Source: Archegozetes longisetosus
Taxonomy: Eukaryota; Arthropoda; Arachnida; Sarcoptiformes; Trhypochthoniidae
DNA length: 64,000 nucleotides
Direction of reading: 5' to 3'
Assembly (NCBI GenBank): GCA_018873245.2
Contig: JAEMBT020000001.1
Coordinates: 5,568,220-5,632,219, forward strand
Within the stretch, counting starts at the first letter, position 1; the number at the start of each line of letters is the position of its first letter. The notes under the pieces are model-generated. The model was not told the DNA's origin, ran no database searches, and worked only from the letters and a program-made list of their open reading frames with translations. Shown in pieces: positions 43,768-55,081 of this stretch. The position numbers and the translations under genes are program-made.

Positions 43768-43837
43768 TTCTCTAATAAAAAATGCAAACCCGAAACACAA
43801 GTCGTAAAAATGTCACAAACTTTACAAATTTAGTCAC

Positions 43838-43885
43838 ATAAGCGCCACATTTTGCTAGAAATTCATAAGACAATCGCTGGCGGTT
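43838..43885 (-). promoter_or_regulatory. Bipartite promoter-like element of cassette 29
   Basis: GCGCCACATTTTGC and GGCGGT. Confidence 0.65.
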
Positions 43886-43922
43886 TGTTTCAGTTTAGCT
43901 TAAATAAGTCTTAAACTCTTAC

Positions 43923-44702
43923 CACTAACTGATAGATGGATAACTTTTCTTAAAGGAGTGTCAATGCCATTATCGGCAATGCATGTCAGCGAAACTTTTT
44001 TAGCAGTTAATTTACTAAGTTTCAATGTTTCGATATCAACTCGTTTTCCTGAGTTTAAATCATTCAACAATCATTCAAATATAACATAGAATTTAGATTT
44101 CTTGAAGACTACCTTCAAAGTCAATCCACGATATTTTAGGTTTAGGCTCTCCGTCAGCTCTGCATTCAATACTTATATTATTGCCAGCTATTAATCGCAT
44201 ATCTTTGGGCTCTATCACCCATTTTGGTGCAGCTGAACATCAATTGAATAAATCTGAGATAAGACTTAAAGTTTAAAAATGAAAACATAAGCCAAACCTT
44301 TAACTATAAGGAGCGCAGATTGACTATCAGTTCCAAAAGAGTTACGAACATTACACGAATAATTACCAGAATCAGAACGAATTACATTTAATATTTTGAA
44401 AATAGAGTGACTCTCAGAATTTTCAATCTTGTAACTAAGTTTGGGATTATTATTTAGAATTTGTCCATTTCTTATCCATTGAAATGTTAATGGTTTACTA
44501 CCAGTTTGTATAGAACAATATAAGCTAAAAGAGACGCCTTCGGAAACTATGTTTTGTGGTGGTAATGATAAAAGTTTTGGCGAATCTATTAATTGAACCT
44601 CAATTAGAAACAAATCCTTAAATTGTATCGTAATTTATAAATACCTTTGCAGACAATAAGTGTGATAAACTGATAAAAAGTAATGATTACTATTAATCTC
44701 AT
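43923..44702 (-). CDS. sDscam: sDscam 5' cassette 30, two variable Ig domains
   Basis: Exon 1 44645-44702 (MRLIVIITFYQFITLIV), exon 2 44298-44585 (DSPKLLSLPPQNIVSEG, LTFQWIRNGQ, YSCNVRNSFGTDS), exon 3 44113-44232, exon 4 43923-44048. Intact. Confidence 0.88.
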
Positions 44703-44751
44703 TTTACTTTTGAAAACAGAAATGTCAGAAAAATAAACTAAATTATAGCCA

Positions 44752-44801
44752 CTAAAGCGACACATATTGCTTTAGAATCATAAGAAAATTGCAAGCGGGT
44801 T
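44752..44801 (-). promoter_or_regulatory. Promoter-like element of cassette 30
   Basis: GCGACACATATTGC with a weakened second block AAGCGGGTT. Confidence 0.5.
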
Positions 44802-44841
44802 GTTTTCAGTTCGAATAAAGTAAACTTTAGACATTCCTTAC

Positions 44842-45615
44842 CACTAACTGAAATGCGGATAACTTTTCTAAGAGGAGTATCGATACCATTATCAGCGATA
44901 CATTCATAGACATTAGATTTAAGATTTATGTCAATCAGGTGTAGACTTTCACTTTCGGTTATTACACCTGATTAAAGTTTGATTAGTTAAAAAATATAAA
45001 TTATTTGGAAACTTATTTCAAACCTTCACTACTAATCCATTTAACCGAAGGTTTAGGCTCGCCATCAGCCTTACATTGTATTACAGCTTCGTTTGAATTA
45101 ATGGTAATATCGTTTGGCTCTATTGTCCATTTCATTGGAACTGATAATAATAAATTCAATCTAGAATTCAATTAGTTTAAAATTTTATGAATTCAAACCT
45201 CTGACCAACAACTGAACTGTTTGACTATCAGTTCCGAAAGCATTGCGAGCAATACACGAATAATTTCCAGAATTATTGCGTTCAACACTTTTTATGGAAA
45301 ATATATTTAAATCTTCAGAATTTTCAACCTTATAATTAGTGTTCGGAGTATTGGTTAGTATTTGTCCATTTTTACTAAATTGGAAAAATAACGGCTTATC
45401 GCCAGCAAAGGTTGAGCAGTATATACGAAATGGTGAACCGATTGGTATTACATTTTGTTGAGGAAGTGATAATATTTTTGGAGCTTCTATTAAATTGTCA
45501 TCAGAGTAATTAGAACTGGAATCAATTCGAGAATTAGTCAATGAATACCTTGACATCTGGAGCCAATCAGTAGAAAATTAACACAAATAAAAATAAATAT
45601 CAAATTCAAACTCAT
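44842..45615 (-). CDS. sDscam: sDscam 5' cassette 31, two variable Ig domains
   Basis: Exon 1 45549-45615 (MSLNLIFIFICVNFLLIG), exon 2 45199-45486 (EAPKILSLPQQNVIPIG, LFFQFSKNGQ: the Ig tryptophan after FFQ is replaced by F, YSCIARNAFGTDS), exon 3 45024-45140 (VPMKWTIEPNDI), exon 4 44842-44967 (YECIADNGIDTPLRK). Tandem duplicate of cassette 32. Intact. Confidence 0.88.
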
Positions 45616-45675
45616 TTTCAGATTCATTACAACTATTATCGCAAAATACCTCTAAAAAGCTTATCGATAGTCGAC

Positions 45676-45724
45676 ATAAAAGCGACACATTTTGAACGAA
45701 ATTCAATTTAATTTTGTTGGCGGT
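45676..45724 (-). promoter_or_regulatory. Bipartite promoter-like element of cassette 31
   Basis: GCGACACATTTTGA and GGCGGT. Confidence 0.63.
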
Positions 45725-45777
45725 TTGTTTGCAGCTTCAGCAAAAGTCATAAAAGTATAAAAACATATCATTCTTAC

Positions 45778-46563
45778 CACTAACTGAAATGCGGATAACT
45801 TTTCTAAGAGGAGTATCGATACTATTATCAGCAATACATTCATAAGTACTAGATTTAGAGGGATGTATATCAGTCAGATGTAGATTTTCGCTTTCGGTTA
45901 TTACACCTGATTAAAGTTTGATTGGTTAAAACATATAAAATAATTGGAAACTTATTTCAAACCTTCACTACTAATCCATTTAATCAAAGGTTTAGGCTCG
46001 CCATCAGCCTTACATTGTATTACAGCCTCGTTTGAATTAATGGTCATATCTATTGGCTCTATTGTCCATTTTATTGGAACTGATAATAAATAAGTTTTAT
46101 TATCTATAGTTCTATTAAATTTATTTTCATAAATTCAAACCTCTGATCAACAACTGAGCAGTTTGGCTATCAGTTCCAAAAGCGTTGCGAGCAATACACG
46201 AATAATTTCCAGAATCACTGCGCTCAACACTTTTTATTGACAATACAGAAACTTGTAGGTCATCGTTGTTTTCAATTTTATAATTAGCATTTGGATTATT
46301 TGAAAGAATTTGTCCATTTTTACTGAATTGGAAAAATAACGGCTTATCGCCAGCAAAAGTTGAGCAGTATATACGAAATGGTGAACCGATTGGTATTACG
46401 TTTTGTGGTGGAAGTGATAATACTTTTGGAGCTTCTATTAAATTATGATCAGAGTAATTACAACTAGAATCAATTCGAGAGTTAGTCAATGAATACCTTG
46501 ACATTTGGAGCCAATCAGTAGAATATTAACACAAATAAAAATAAATACCAAATTCAAACTCAT
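45778..46563 (-). CDS. sDscam: sDscam 5' cassette 32, two variable Ig domains
   Basis: Exon 1 46497-46563 (MSLNLVFIFICVNILLIG), exon 2 46141-46434 (294 nt, two extra codons in the NNDDLQVSVLS loop; again FFQF instead of FFQW), exon 3 45963-46079, exon 4 45778-45906. Intact. Confidence 0.88.
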
Positions 46564-46624
46564 TTTCAGATTCATTACAACTATTATTGCAAAATACTCT
46601 AAAAAGCTTATCGATAGTCGAGAT

Positions 46625-46672
46625 AAAAGCGACACATTTTGAACGAAATTCAATTTAATTTTGTTGGCGGTT
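46625..46672 (-). promoter_or_regulatory. Bipartite promoter-like element of cassette 32
   Basis: GCGACACATTTTGA and GGCGGT. Confidence 0.63.
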
Positions 46673-46725
46673 TGTTTGCAGTTTCAGCAGAAGGCATAAA
46701 AAGCATGAAAACATATCGTTCTTAC

Positions 46726-47531
46726 CGCTAACAAAAATGCGGATAACTTTCCTCAAAGGCTGATCAACACTATTATCGACAACGCATTCATATTGAAGAC
46801 TAGATTTTGGGTCAAAATTATTCAGTCTTAGAGTCTGGCCTTCGGTTACTATTCCTAACAATTCAAACAAGTTATTGAGTAAATGATAAACTACAAAAAT
46901 AATTCGACACCTTTAATGTCAAGCCATTTGATGACAGGCTTGGGTTCGCCATCTGATTCACATTCAATAGATATATCTTCTCCTAAACGGACTCTCATAT
47001 CATTTGGCTCTTTAATCCATTTTAGAGCAACTATTGGGTTAAAATAAACTCGTGACTGACAGAAACGCATAATTAGTTCTGATTTCTAACCTTTAACTAG
47101 AAGTTGTGAATGTTTGATATCTTCGCCGAAAGCATTGCGAACAATACACGAATAATTGCCGGAATCGCTACGATCAACACTTTTTATATTCAATTCCGAA
47201 AGATCTTCAGAATTGGTAACTTTGTAATTAGTTTGTGGAGTATTTGACAAAATCTGTCCGTTTTTACTCCACTGGAAAAAAAGTGGCTTATCGCCAGCAC
47301 TTGTATAACACAATAAGCGAAATGGAGAGCTCTCAGCAACGATTGTTTGCGGAGGAAGTGGCAGTAATTTAGGTAGTTCTAAATCACAGAAAATAGATCG
47401 TATTAATTGGATTTCCCAAAACTTATCTAATTGTTTGTACCTTGAGTTTTGCAATCCTTTAGGATATATGTGAAAAAAATGTAAAGAATTACTTCGATTT
47501 GACAGCTTCTACCAAACAATCTAAGAACCAT
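46726..47531 (-). CDS. sDscam: sDscam 5' cassette 33, two variable Ig domains
   Basis: Exon 1 47441-47531 is long (91 nt; basic MVLRLFGRSC before the hydrophobic EVILYIFFTYIL). Exon 2 47091-47378 (ELPKLLPLPPQTIVAES, LFFQWSKNGQ, YSCIVRNAFGEDI), exon 3 46911-47030 (VALKWIKEPNDMR), exon 4 46726-46854 (YECVVDNSVDQPLRK). From here outward Ig1 has the AFGED signature in place of AFGTD. Intact. Confidence 0.88.
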
Positions 47532-47576
47532 TTTTACAATCAACAAAAACACAGATAAAGGTTAAAACAAATGTGA

Positions 47577-47628
47577 GGACTTAAGCGCCACATATAGATT
47601 GTAATTCGATTTGATATTTTCTGGCGGT
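47577..47628 (-). promoter_or_regulatory. Bipartite promoter-like element of cassette 33
   Basis: GCGCCACATATAGA and GGCGGT; only about 50 bp upstream of the ATG. Confidence 0.6.
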
Positions 47629-47662
47629 TTCTTTCAGTTAACAATAATTTCAAAACTCTTAC

Positions 47663-48462
47663 CACTAACTGATATCTGTATTCTTTTCCTAAGAGGACTG
47701 TCAACGCCATTGTCAGCATAACACTCATAATAAACACTTGATTTAGTTTCAAGATTTCTCAATTGCAGAGTTTGGCCAATAATTTCTTTACCTTTTATAA
47801 ATTCAACACTTATTATCAAATTAAGCTTTAAATTTCACTCGAACCTTGCATATCAATCCACTTAATACTAGGTTTGGGTTCGCCATCAACTACACACTCA
47901 ATAGCCATGTGTTCGCCTGAAGTTATTCTAATATCTTTTGGTTCTTTGACCCATTTTAGTGGTACTAATCATCGAGTCAAATAAATAATAATCAAACATC
48001 AAAATAATCTAAAGCTTCAGACCTTTAACTGAAAGCTGTGAATGTTTGACATCTTCTCCAAAAGCATTCCTAACAATACATGAATAGTTACCAGAATCAC
48101 TGCGATCAACACTTTTTATCATCAATTGTGAGATATCTTCAGAATTTTCAATTTTATAATTAGTTTGCGAACTACTCGATAGTATCTGCCCATTTTTACT
48201 CCATTGAAAAAAAAGTGGTTTATCGCCAGCATTTGTGTGACAGAATAAGCGAAATGGAGAACTCTCAGCAATGATCGTTTGCGGAGGAAGTGGTAATAAC
48301 TTAGGTATTTCTGTGTCACATAAATTGTTTAAATTAACTCAAATTAAGGACAACTAAACTTATGACAATACCTTGAGTTTTGCTTTCCTTCAAAGTAAAA
48401 GTGAAAACAATACATAAGAATAACTGAATTTTACAGCAATTGCTAAACAATTTAAGAACCAT
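47663..48462 (-). CDS. sDscam: sDscam 5' cassette 34, two variable Ig domains
   Basis: Exon 1 48372-48462 (91 nt; MVLKLFSNCC then a hydrophobic core), exon 2 48023-48310 (EIPKLLPLPPQTIIAES, LFFQWSKNGQ, YSCIVRNAFGEDV; no in-frame ATG at its start), exon 3 47845-47964 (VPLKWVKEPKDI), exon 4 47663-47791 (YECYADNGVDSPLRK). Intact. Confidence 0.88.
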
Positions 48463-48508
48463 TTTCTCAATCATCAAAACACAGAAAAGGCTGAATAAAA
48501 TGAGTACT

Positions 48509-48556
48509 TAAGCGACACATCGCGCTTTCAATTTGATTTGATATTTTCTGGCGCTT
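48509..48556 (-). promoter_or_regulatory. Bipartite promoter-like element of cassette 34
   Basis: GCGACACATCGCGC and GGCGCT (one change in the second block). Confidence 0.55.
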
Positions 48557-48591
48557 TGTTTCAGTTTATAAAAGAAACTCAAAACTCTTAC

Positions 48592-49369
48592 CACTAACTG
48601 ATATCTGAATTGTTTTCCTAAGAGGAGTATCAATACCATTATCGGCATAACATTCGTAATAAATACTTGATTTAGTTTGAAGGTTCCTCAATTTTAAAGT
48701 CTGACCAATAATTTCTTTGCCTATTCATATTAAACTATCATTAATTTTAGCAAAATAAAACTAAAAACTTTATTCAAACCTTTCATATCAATCCACTTAA
48801 CACTAGGTTTGGGTTCGCCATCAACTAAGCATTCAATATCTACGCTTTCACCTGAGCTCAACTTAATATCTTCAGGCTCTTTAACCCATTTAAGAGGTAC
48901 TAATCATCAAATAAAGTGAATTATAACCTAGTGTCAAATTAGACTGAAACCTCAAACCTTTAACTGAAAGCTGTGAATACTTAATGTCTTCCCCAAAAGC
49001 ATTACTCACAACACAAGAATAATTGCCGGCATCGCTGCGATCAACACTTTTAATCAAAAACAGTGAGTGATCATCAGAGTTGTCTATTTTATAATTAGTT
49101 TGAATGCTATTTGACAACGCTTGTCCATTTTTATTAAATTGAAAAAATAATGGCTTATCGCCAGCAAAGGTAGAGCATAGGATGCGAAATGGTGACCCGA
49201 TCGGTATTAGATTTTGTGGTGGAAGTGATAGTATTTTTGGAGCTTCTATTAAATTATCAATAATTTTTAGAGCTGTACTTGTATCAGAATTAACTCAAAT
49301 ACCTTCACATTTGTTGCAAATGAAGAGATAATAAATCAACACAAATACAAGATTGAAATTTTTAATCAT
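48592..49369 (-). CDS. sDscam: sDscam 5' cassette 35, two variable Ig domains
   Basis: Exon 1 49303-49369 (MIKNFNLVFVLIYYLFI), exon 2 48958-49245 (EAPKILSLPPQNLIPIG, LFFQFNKNGQ, YSCVVSNAFGEDI), exon 3 48780-48899 (VPLKWVKEPEDIK), exon 4 48592-48720. Its Ig1 5' half matches the FFQF cassettes 31-32 and its 3' half the AFGED group, suggesting recombination between paralogues. Intact. Confidence 0.87.
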
Positions 49370-49431
49370 GTTTACACTAGATATCACCTATTTTTGTAAA
49401 CTATCTCAGAAAATGATTCAATAAAAACACC

Positions 49432-49480
49432 AAAAGCGACACACATTGTCTGCCATTCAATTTGATATTTTCTGGCGGTT
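49432..49480 (-). promoter_or_regulatory. Bipartite promoter-like element of cassette 35
   Basis: GCGACACACATTGT and GGCGGT. Confidence 0.6.
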
Positions 49481-49520
49481 TGTTTCAGTCCTTAAAAGTG
49501 AATAAAAACTGTTTTCTTAC

Positions 49521-50307
49521 CACTAATTATAACACGAATAACTTTTCTCAATGGCTCATCAACACCATTATCAGCAATACATTCATAAGTAAGGCTCGAT
49601 ATTGTTTGCTCGAAATTCAAGGATAGCCTTTCGCCTTCAATTACCTTTCCTTTGAATATCGGATTAAAATTAAATTATATCAAAGTAAAATCACTATCTT
49701 ATGAACCTTTAGAATCAATCCATTTGATTGAAGGCTTGGGCTCTCCATCAGCTTTACACTCAACTAACATGTTCTCATTTAAGTTCATTCTAATATCTTT
49801 TGGTTCAGTTATCCATTTGGGAGCGACTAAACAGTCAAATAGTTTCGAAATATTTGATTAATACTAAATAAGAATACAATTAAGTTAGTCAGACCTTTGA
49901 CTAAAAGCTGCGAATGCTTAACATCTTCACCAAAAGCATTGCGAACAATACACGAGTAATTTCCAGCATCGCTTCGAGTTACACTTTTAATTGTTAAAAA
50001 TGAAAACTCTTCAGAATTTTCTATCTTATAATTAGTTTGGGGAGTGCTTGACAATATTTGTCCACTTTTACTCCATTGGAAAAAAAGTGGTTTATCGCCA
50101 GCAGAGGCTGAACATAATGAGCGAAACGGAGCGTTTTCAGATATAGCTGTTTGTGGAGGGAGTGGTAGTAATTTGGGTATTTCTGAAACAAGAGTCTGTG
50201 TTAGTTTAATTTTAATTAGCTGATCAGTATTTGATAATACCTTGAGTGTTGAACACTTGGAAATGAAAGCTTAACACAAACACAATAAGATAACACATTC
50301 TACTCAT
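49521..50307 (-). CDS. sDscam: sDscam 5' cassette 36, two variable Ig domains
   Basis: Exon 1 50241-50307 (MSRMCYLIVFVLSFHFQ), exon 2 49895-50182 (EIPKLLPLPPQTAISEN, LFFQWSKSGQ, YSCIVRNAFGEDV), exon 3 49707-49826 (VAPKWITEPKDIR), exon 4 49521-49649. Intact. Exons 3 and 4 are shared in type with cassette 39. Confidence 0.87.
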
Positions 50308-50369
50308 CTAATCTGGTCAATAATAAGGTTTAAGAGCCATTTTTAAAACCCAAAATTAAAAGTATTGAT

Positions 50370-50420
50370 ACTTAAGCGCAACCTTTCGCTTGCAATTCAA
50401 TTTGACATTTTCTGGCGGTT
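50370..50420 (-). promoter_or_regulatory. Bipartite promoter-like element of cassette 36, palindromic variant
   Basis: AAGCGCAACCTTTCGCTTG, near-palindromic, plus GGCGGT. Confidence 0.62.
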
Positions 50421-50453
50421 TGTTTCAGTTTGAGTTATTATTTAAACTCTTAC

Positions 50454-51223
50454 CACTAACTAATATATGAATTCGTTTTCTAAGAGGAGTATCGATACCA
50501 TTATCGGCGACACATTCATAACTTTTTTCGAGATTGATCAATTGCAAAACTTCGCCCTCAATAACATTCCCTAAATATTAATTTAATTTGTTCTGAATTA
50601 AGTTGAAATTCTATCAATATTCGAGACTGAGCTTTAAACCTTTCACATCAATCCATTTAATACTAGGTTTTGGTTGTCCCTCAGCCCGACATTCAACAGC
50701 AACATCTTCTCCTGAATTCACTTTAATGTCATTTGGCTCGATTACCCACTTTAAGGGTACTATTAATTTGAACAAACATTATTAACAAATAAATATGAAT
50801 ATAAAACTTCAGACCTTTCACCAAAAGCTGAGAATACTTGAAATCTTCTCCAAAAGCATTTCTAACAATACACGAGTAATTTGCTGCTTCACTGCGATCA
50901 ACACTTTTTATAATAAATTGAGAAAAATCATCTGAGTTGTCAATTCTATAATTAGATTGAGGGGAATTCGATAAAATCTGTCCATTTTTGCTCCATTGAA
51001 AAAAAAGTGGCTTATCGCCAGCACTTGTATAGCACATTAAACGGAATGAAGAACTTTCAGATATAGGAGGTTGAGAGGGAAGTGGCAGTAATTTAGGTAT
51101 TTCTAGAACAATAACCAGCTTTAGTTCAATTGAATAATTAATGCATCAGTATATGACAATACCTTGAGTGCTCAACTCTTGCAAATATAAGCTAATCACA
51201 AACGCAACGAGAAAATACCACAT
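50454..51223 (-). CDS. sDscam: sDscam 5' cassette 37, two variable Ig domains
   Basis: Exon 1 51163-51223 (MWYFLVAFVISLYLQEL), exon 2 50815-51102 (SESSSFRLMCYTSAGDKP, LFFQWSKNGQ, YSCIVRNAFGEDF), exon 3 50640-50759 (VPLKWVIEPNDIK), exon 4 50454-50570 (117 nt; YECVADNGIDTPLRK). Intact. Confidence 0.88.
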
Positions 51224-51292
51224 TTTGTTTATCAGGTCAGAAATCAGATTCAAGAACCATTTTTATAAACACAAAAAGTAAAAGTATTGGTA

Positions 51293-51342
51293 CTCAAGCG
51301 CCACAGTTTGATTGCAATTCAATTTGATATTTGCAGGCGGTT
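51293..51342 (-). promoter_or_regulatory. Bipartite promoter-like element of cassette 37
   Basis: GCGCCACAGTTTGA and GGCGGT. Confidence 0.6.
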
Positions 51343-51364
51343 TGTTTCAGTTTAAAACTCTTAC

Positions 51365-52146
51365 CATTAACTAATATTTGGATTAGTTTTCTAAGAGGAG
51401 TATCGATACCATTATCAGCGATACACTCGTAACTATTTTCAGGATTTATTAAGCGTAAAACTTCGCCCTCAAATACTTTTCCTAAACATTAATCAAATAT
51501 GTTTCGAAAAACCTCAAAATACGATCAATATTTCGCAAAGTTTTTAAACCTTTAATATCAATCCACTTAATATTAGGCTTCGGCTGTCCATCAGCTTTGC
51601 ACTCAACAACTACTTCCTCTCCTGAATTCAATTTTACGTCATTTGGTTCGATAACCCATTTTAAGGGTACTGTTAATTTAAAATATAGCTCATTAATGTA
51701 TCAAGAAACAAGAACAAAACTTCAGACCTTTCACTGAAAGCTGAGAATACTTAATGTCTTCTCCAAAAGCATTTCTGACAATACATGAATAATTGCCAGC
51801 ATCGCTGCGATCAACACTTTTTATAAAGAACTGTGAGAACTCTTCAGAATTTTCAATTTTATAGTTAGTTTGTGGAGTATTTGATAGTATGTGTCCATTT
51901 TTGCTCCATTGAAAAAAAAGTGGTTTTTCGCCAGCATTTGTAGAGCAAAACAAGCGAAACGAAGAGTTCTCAGCAATTGGAGGTTGAGAAGGAAGTGGTA
52001 ATAATTTAGGAATTTCTATGATCGAATTGATTGTACTTTAGTTGATTTGAATATTTGTTCAGTAATTTCAGAAAATTCATACCTTGACTATTGAGCCCCA
52101 AAAAGTAAGGACTTATTAAAGAGATAATGAATAAATATTTCAACAT
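51365..52146 (-). CDS. sDscam: sDscam 5' cassette 38, two variable Ig domains
   Basis: Exon 1 52083-52146 (MLKYLFIISLISPYFLG), exon 2 51728-52015 (EIPKLLPLPSQPPIAEN, LFFQWSKNGH, YSCIVRNAFGEDI), exon 3 51550-51669 (VPLKWVIEPNDVK), exon 4 51365-51481. Intact. Confidence 0.88.
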
Positions 52147-52203
52147 TTTGTTAAATATAATCAAAAACACTTCTAGACAATAATTTCGTAAACGCAAACA
52201 CTA

Positions 52204-52251
52204 CAAAGGCGCCACATCTAGTCTGCAAATCAATTTGATATATGCTGGCGG
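52204..52251 (-). promoter_or_regulatory. Bipartite promoter-like element of cassette 38
   Basis: GCGCCACATCTAGT and GGCGGT. Confidence 0.62.
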
Positions 52252-52296
52252 TTTGTTTTAGTTCTTATAAAATGAATAAAACTCATGTTTTCTTAC

Positions 52297-53079
52297 CGCT
52301 AACTAAAACACGAATAACTTTACTCAATGGCTCGTCGATACCGTTATCAGCGATACACTCATAAGTAAGACTCGGTATTATTTGATCAAAATTCAAGGAT
52401 AACTTTTTGCCTTCGGTTACGCTCCCTTCGAATTAACGATTGAAATCAAACAGAATGAAAGAAAACTAAAGTCTTTTAAACCTTTAGAATCAATCCACTT
52501 GATTAAAGGCTTGGGCTCTCCATCAGCTTTACACTCAACTATCATGTTCTCATTCAAGTTCATTTTAATATCTTTTGGTTCAGTAATCCATTTGGGCGCG
52601 ACTAAACAATTAAATCATTTTCAAAATTGATATTCAATAACAATAGAGCTAAATTAAAGCAGACCTTTAACTATAAGCTGTGAAAGCTTAGTGTCTTCTC
52701 CAAAAGCATTGCGAACAATACACGAGTAATTTCCAGCATCATTTCGAGTTACACTTTTGATTAAAAAATGAAAACTCCTCAGAATTTTCAATTTTATAAT
52801 TATTTGAGGAGTATTTGACAAAATTTTCCGTTTTTACTCCATTGGAAAAAAAGTGGTTTATCGCCAGCGATAGCCGAACACAATAAGCGAAAAGGAACAT
52901 TTTCAGCAATAGTTGTTTGCGGAATAAGCGGTAATAATTTGGGTGTTTCTGAAACAATAACCAGTCTCAAATAACTAAACATGATCAACTAATCAGAATA
53001 TGATAATACCTTGAGTGCTGAATTCTTGCAAGTAAAAACTTAGCACAAATACAATCAGGTAATAATACATTTTATGCAT
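52297..53079 (-). pseudogene. sDscam: sDscam 5' cassette 39, several indels in Ig1 exon
   Basis: Exon 1 53010-53079 (MHKMYYYLIVFVLSFYLQ) is intact, as are exon 3 52482-52601 and exon 4 52297-52425. Exon 2 (52665-52948) is 284 nt and compared with cassette 36 lacks about four bases at three places: near 52760, 52803 and 52829. The middle of Ig1 is out of frame. Multiple independent lesions make true pseudogenisation of this Ig1 more likely here than in the single-base cases. Confidence 0.85.
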
Positions 53080-53142
53080 CAGGTCAGAAACAATATTTAA
53101 AAAACCATTTTTAAACATAAATATAAGTCAAAGTATTGGTAC

Positions 53143-53190
53143 TTAAGCGCCACATTTAGTCTGAGAATCAATTTGACATTTTCTGGCGGT
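53143..53190 (-). promoter_or_regulatory. Bipartite promoter-like element of cassette 39
   Basis: GCGCCACATTTAGT and GGCGGT. Confidence 0.62.
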
Positions 53191-53224
53191 TTGTTTCAGT
53201 TTAAGTAAATTCTAAAACTCTTAC

Positions 53225-54015
53225 CGCTAACAAACACATAGATTTGTTTTCTAAGAGGATTATCAAATCCATTATCAGCAATGCACTCGTAACTACTTTC
53301 AGGGTTTATTAAGCGCAAAATTTCACCTTCAATTATTTTCCCTGAATATCAATTGAATAACTTTTAAATAAGTTTAAACCTTATAAATATTTTGATTCAA
53401 TTCAGAACCTTTATTATCAATCCATTTGATAGTGGGTTTTGGCTGTCCGTCAGCTTTGCATTCAATAGCTATTTCTTCTCCTGAATTCGCTTTAAAGTCA
53501 TTTGGTTCGATAACCCATTTCAAGGGAACTTTTTATTTGAAATGTAACTCATTAATGTATTTAGAAAATCAAAGCATCAAACTTCAGACCTTTAACTAAA
53601 AGTTGCGAATGCTTAACATCTTCTCCAAAAGCATTTCTAACAATACACGAATAGTTACCAGCATCACTTCGATCAACACTTTTGATGGTTAAAAAAGAAA
53701 ACTCTTCAGAATTTTCAATCTTATAACTAGTTTTTGGATTATTAGACATGATCTGTCCGTTTTTGCTCCACTGGAAGAAAAGTGGTTTATCACCAGCATT
53801 TGTAGAGCATAATAAACGGAATGAAGAATTTTCAGCAATGGGTGGATGAGAAGCGAGTGGTAATAATTTGGGAATTTCTGTAATTTAAATATCAAGAGAT
53901 AGTGTTTCAGTTAAATAAACCAATTGGTTAGCATCAAATAAGAACCAATACCTTGACTATTAAGGCCCAAAAGCCTGGGGTTTATCACAAAAATAATAAA
54001 CAAATATTTCAACAT
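53225..54015 (-). CDS. sDscam: sDscam 5' cassette 40, two variable Ig domains
   Basis: Exon 1 53952-54015 (MLKYLFIIFVINPRLLG), exon 2 53590-53877 (EIPKLLPLASHPPIAEN, LFFQWSKNGQ, YSCIVRNAFGEDV), exon 3 53409-53528 (VPLKWVIEPNDFK), exon 4 53225-53341. Intact. Sister of cassette 38. Confidence 0.88.
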
Positions 54016-54072
54016 TTTGTTTAACATGATTAAACTCACAAAAGGACCGTCAATTTCAAAATACAAACAGAA

Positions 54073-54121
54073 CAAAGGCGCCACATCTAGTCTACGAATC
54101 AATTTGATATTTTCTGGCGGT
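54073..54121 (-). promoter_or_regulatory. Bipartite promoter-like element of cassette 40
   Basis: GCGCCACATCTAGT and GGCGGT. Confidence 0.62.
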
Positions 54122-54155
54122 ATCTTTCATTTAAAATTAGTTCAGAAAGTCTTAC

Positions 54156-54933
54156 CACTAATAGAAATCTGAATCAATTTTCTCAACGAAGCTTCAACTC
54201 CATTTTCAGCAACGCATTCATAACTAGATTCAGGATTTTTCAACTGAAGAACTGGACTTTCAATTACTTTACCTAAGTTTTCATTTAACAACTATCTTAA
54301 TAGATATTTAGAAGTATTTCTAACTAATTTCAAAACCTTTAGAGTCAATCCACTTAATCGTAGGTTTTGGTTGGCCATCGGCTAAACATTCAATATCTAC
54401 GTTTTCACCCAAAGTTATCTTAGTATCAGTCGGTTCTTTGACCCATTTTAATGGAACTACTCATTCATTGAAATAAAATTAGAAAATTTTCAACGAATAA
54501 AATTGAAATTCAGACCTTTTATCGAAAGCTGAGTTTGTTTGTAGTCTTGACCGAAAGCATTCCTTACAGTGCAGGAATAATTGCCGGCATCACTTCTATC
54601 AACACTTTTAATTAAGAACATAGAATGATCATCAGAATTATCTATTTTGTAATTAGTTTGTGGATTATTATTCAGAATAAGTCCATTTTTGATCCATTGA
54701 AAAAATAGTGGTTCATCGCCAGCATGTATTGAACAAAGTATGCGATAAGGTGAACCAACTGATAAAATACTATGCTGAGGAAGTGGTATTATTTTGGGTG
54801 ATTCTAGTCATTAGTTAAAAATAATGATTAGAAATACATTTTTTTCTAAATTCATGGATAACGTACCATCACATTCGCAGATCATAAATAGTAAACTCAA
54901 TTGAAATAGCAACAACATGTTAATGACTACCAT
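54156..54933 (-). CDS. sDscam: sDscam 5' cassette 41, two variable Ig domains
   Basis: Exon 1 54867-54933 (MVVINMLLLFQLSLLFMI; a second in-frame ATG five codons on), exon 2 54516-54803 (ESPKIIPLPQHSILSVG, LFFQWIKNGL, YSCTVRNAFGQDY; no internal start), exon 3 54337-54456 (VPLKWVKEPTDTK), exon 4 54156-54272. Intact. Confidence 0.87.
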
Positions 54934-54996
54934 TATTTCGCTTGCAAAACTATCTTAGGTTTACTCGAGAAAAAAATCTCAACTTTAATATCTAAC

Positions 54997-55043
54997 AAAA
55001 GCGACACATTTTGGTTGAAATACAATTTGATTTTACTGGCGGT
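54997..55043 (-). promoter_or_regulatory. Bipartite promoter-like element of cassette 41
   Basis: GCGACACATTTTGG and GGCGGT. Confidence 0.62.
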
Positions 55044-55081
55044 TTGTTTCAGTTCGTGGAAAAGATGAATAAATGTCTTAC

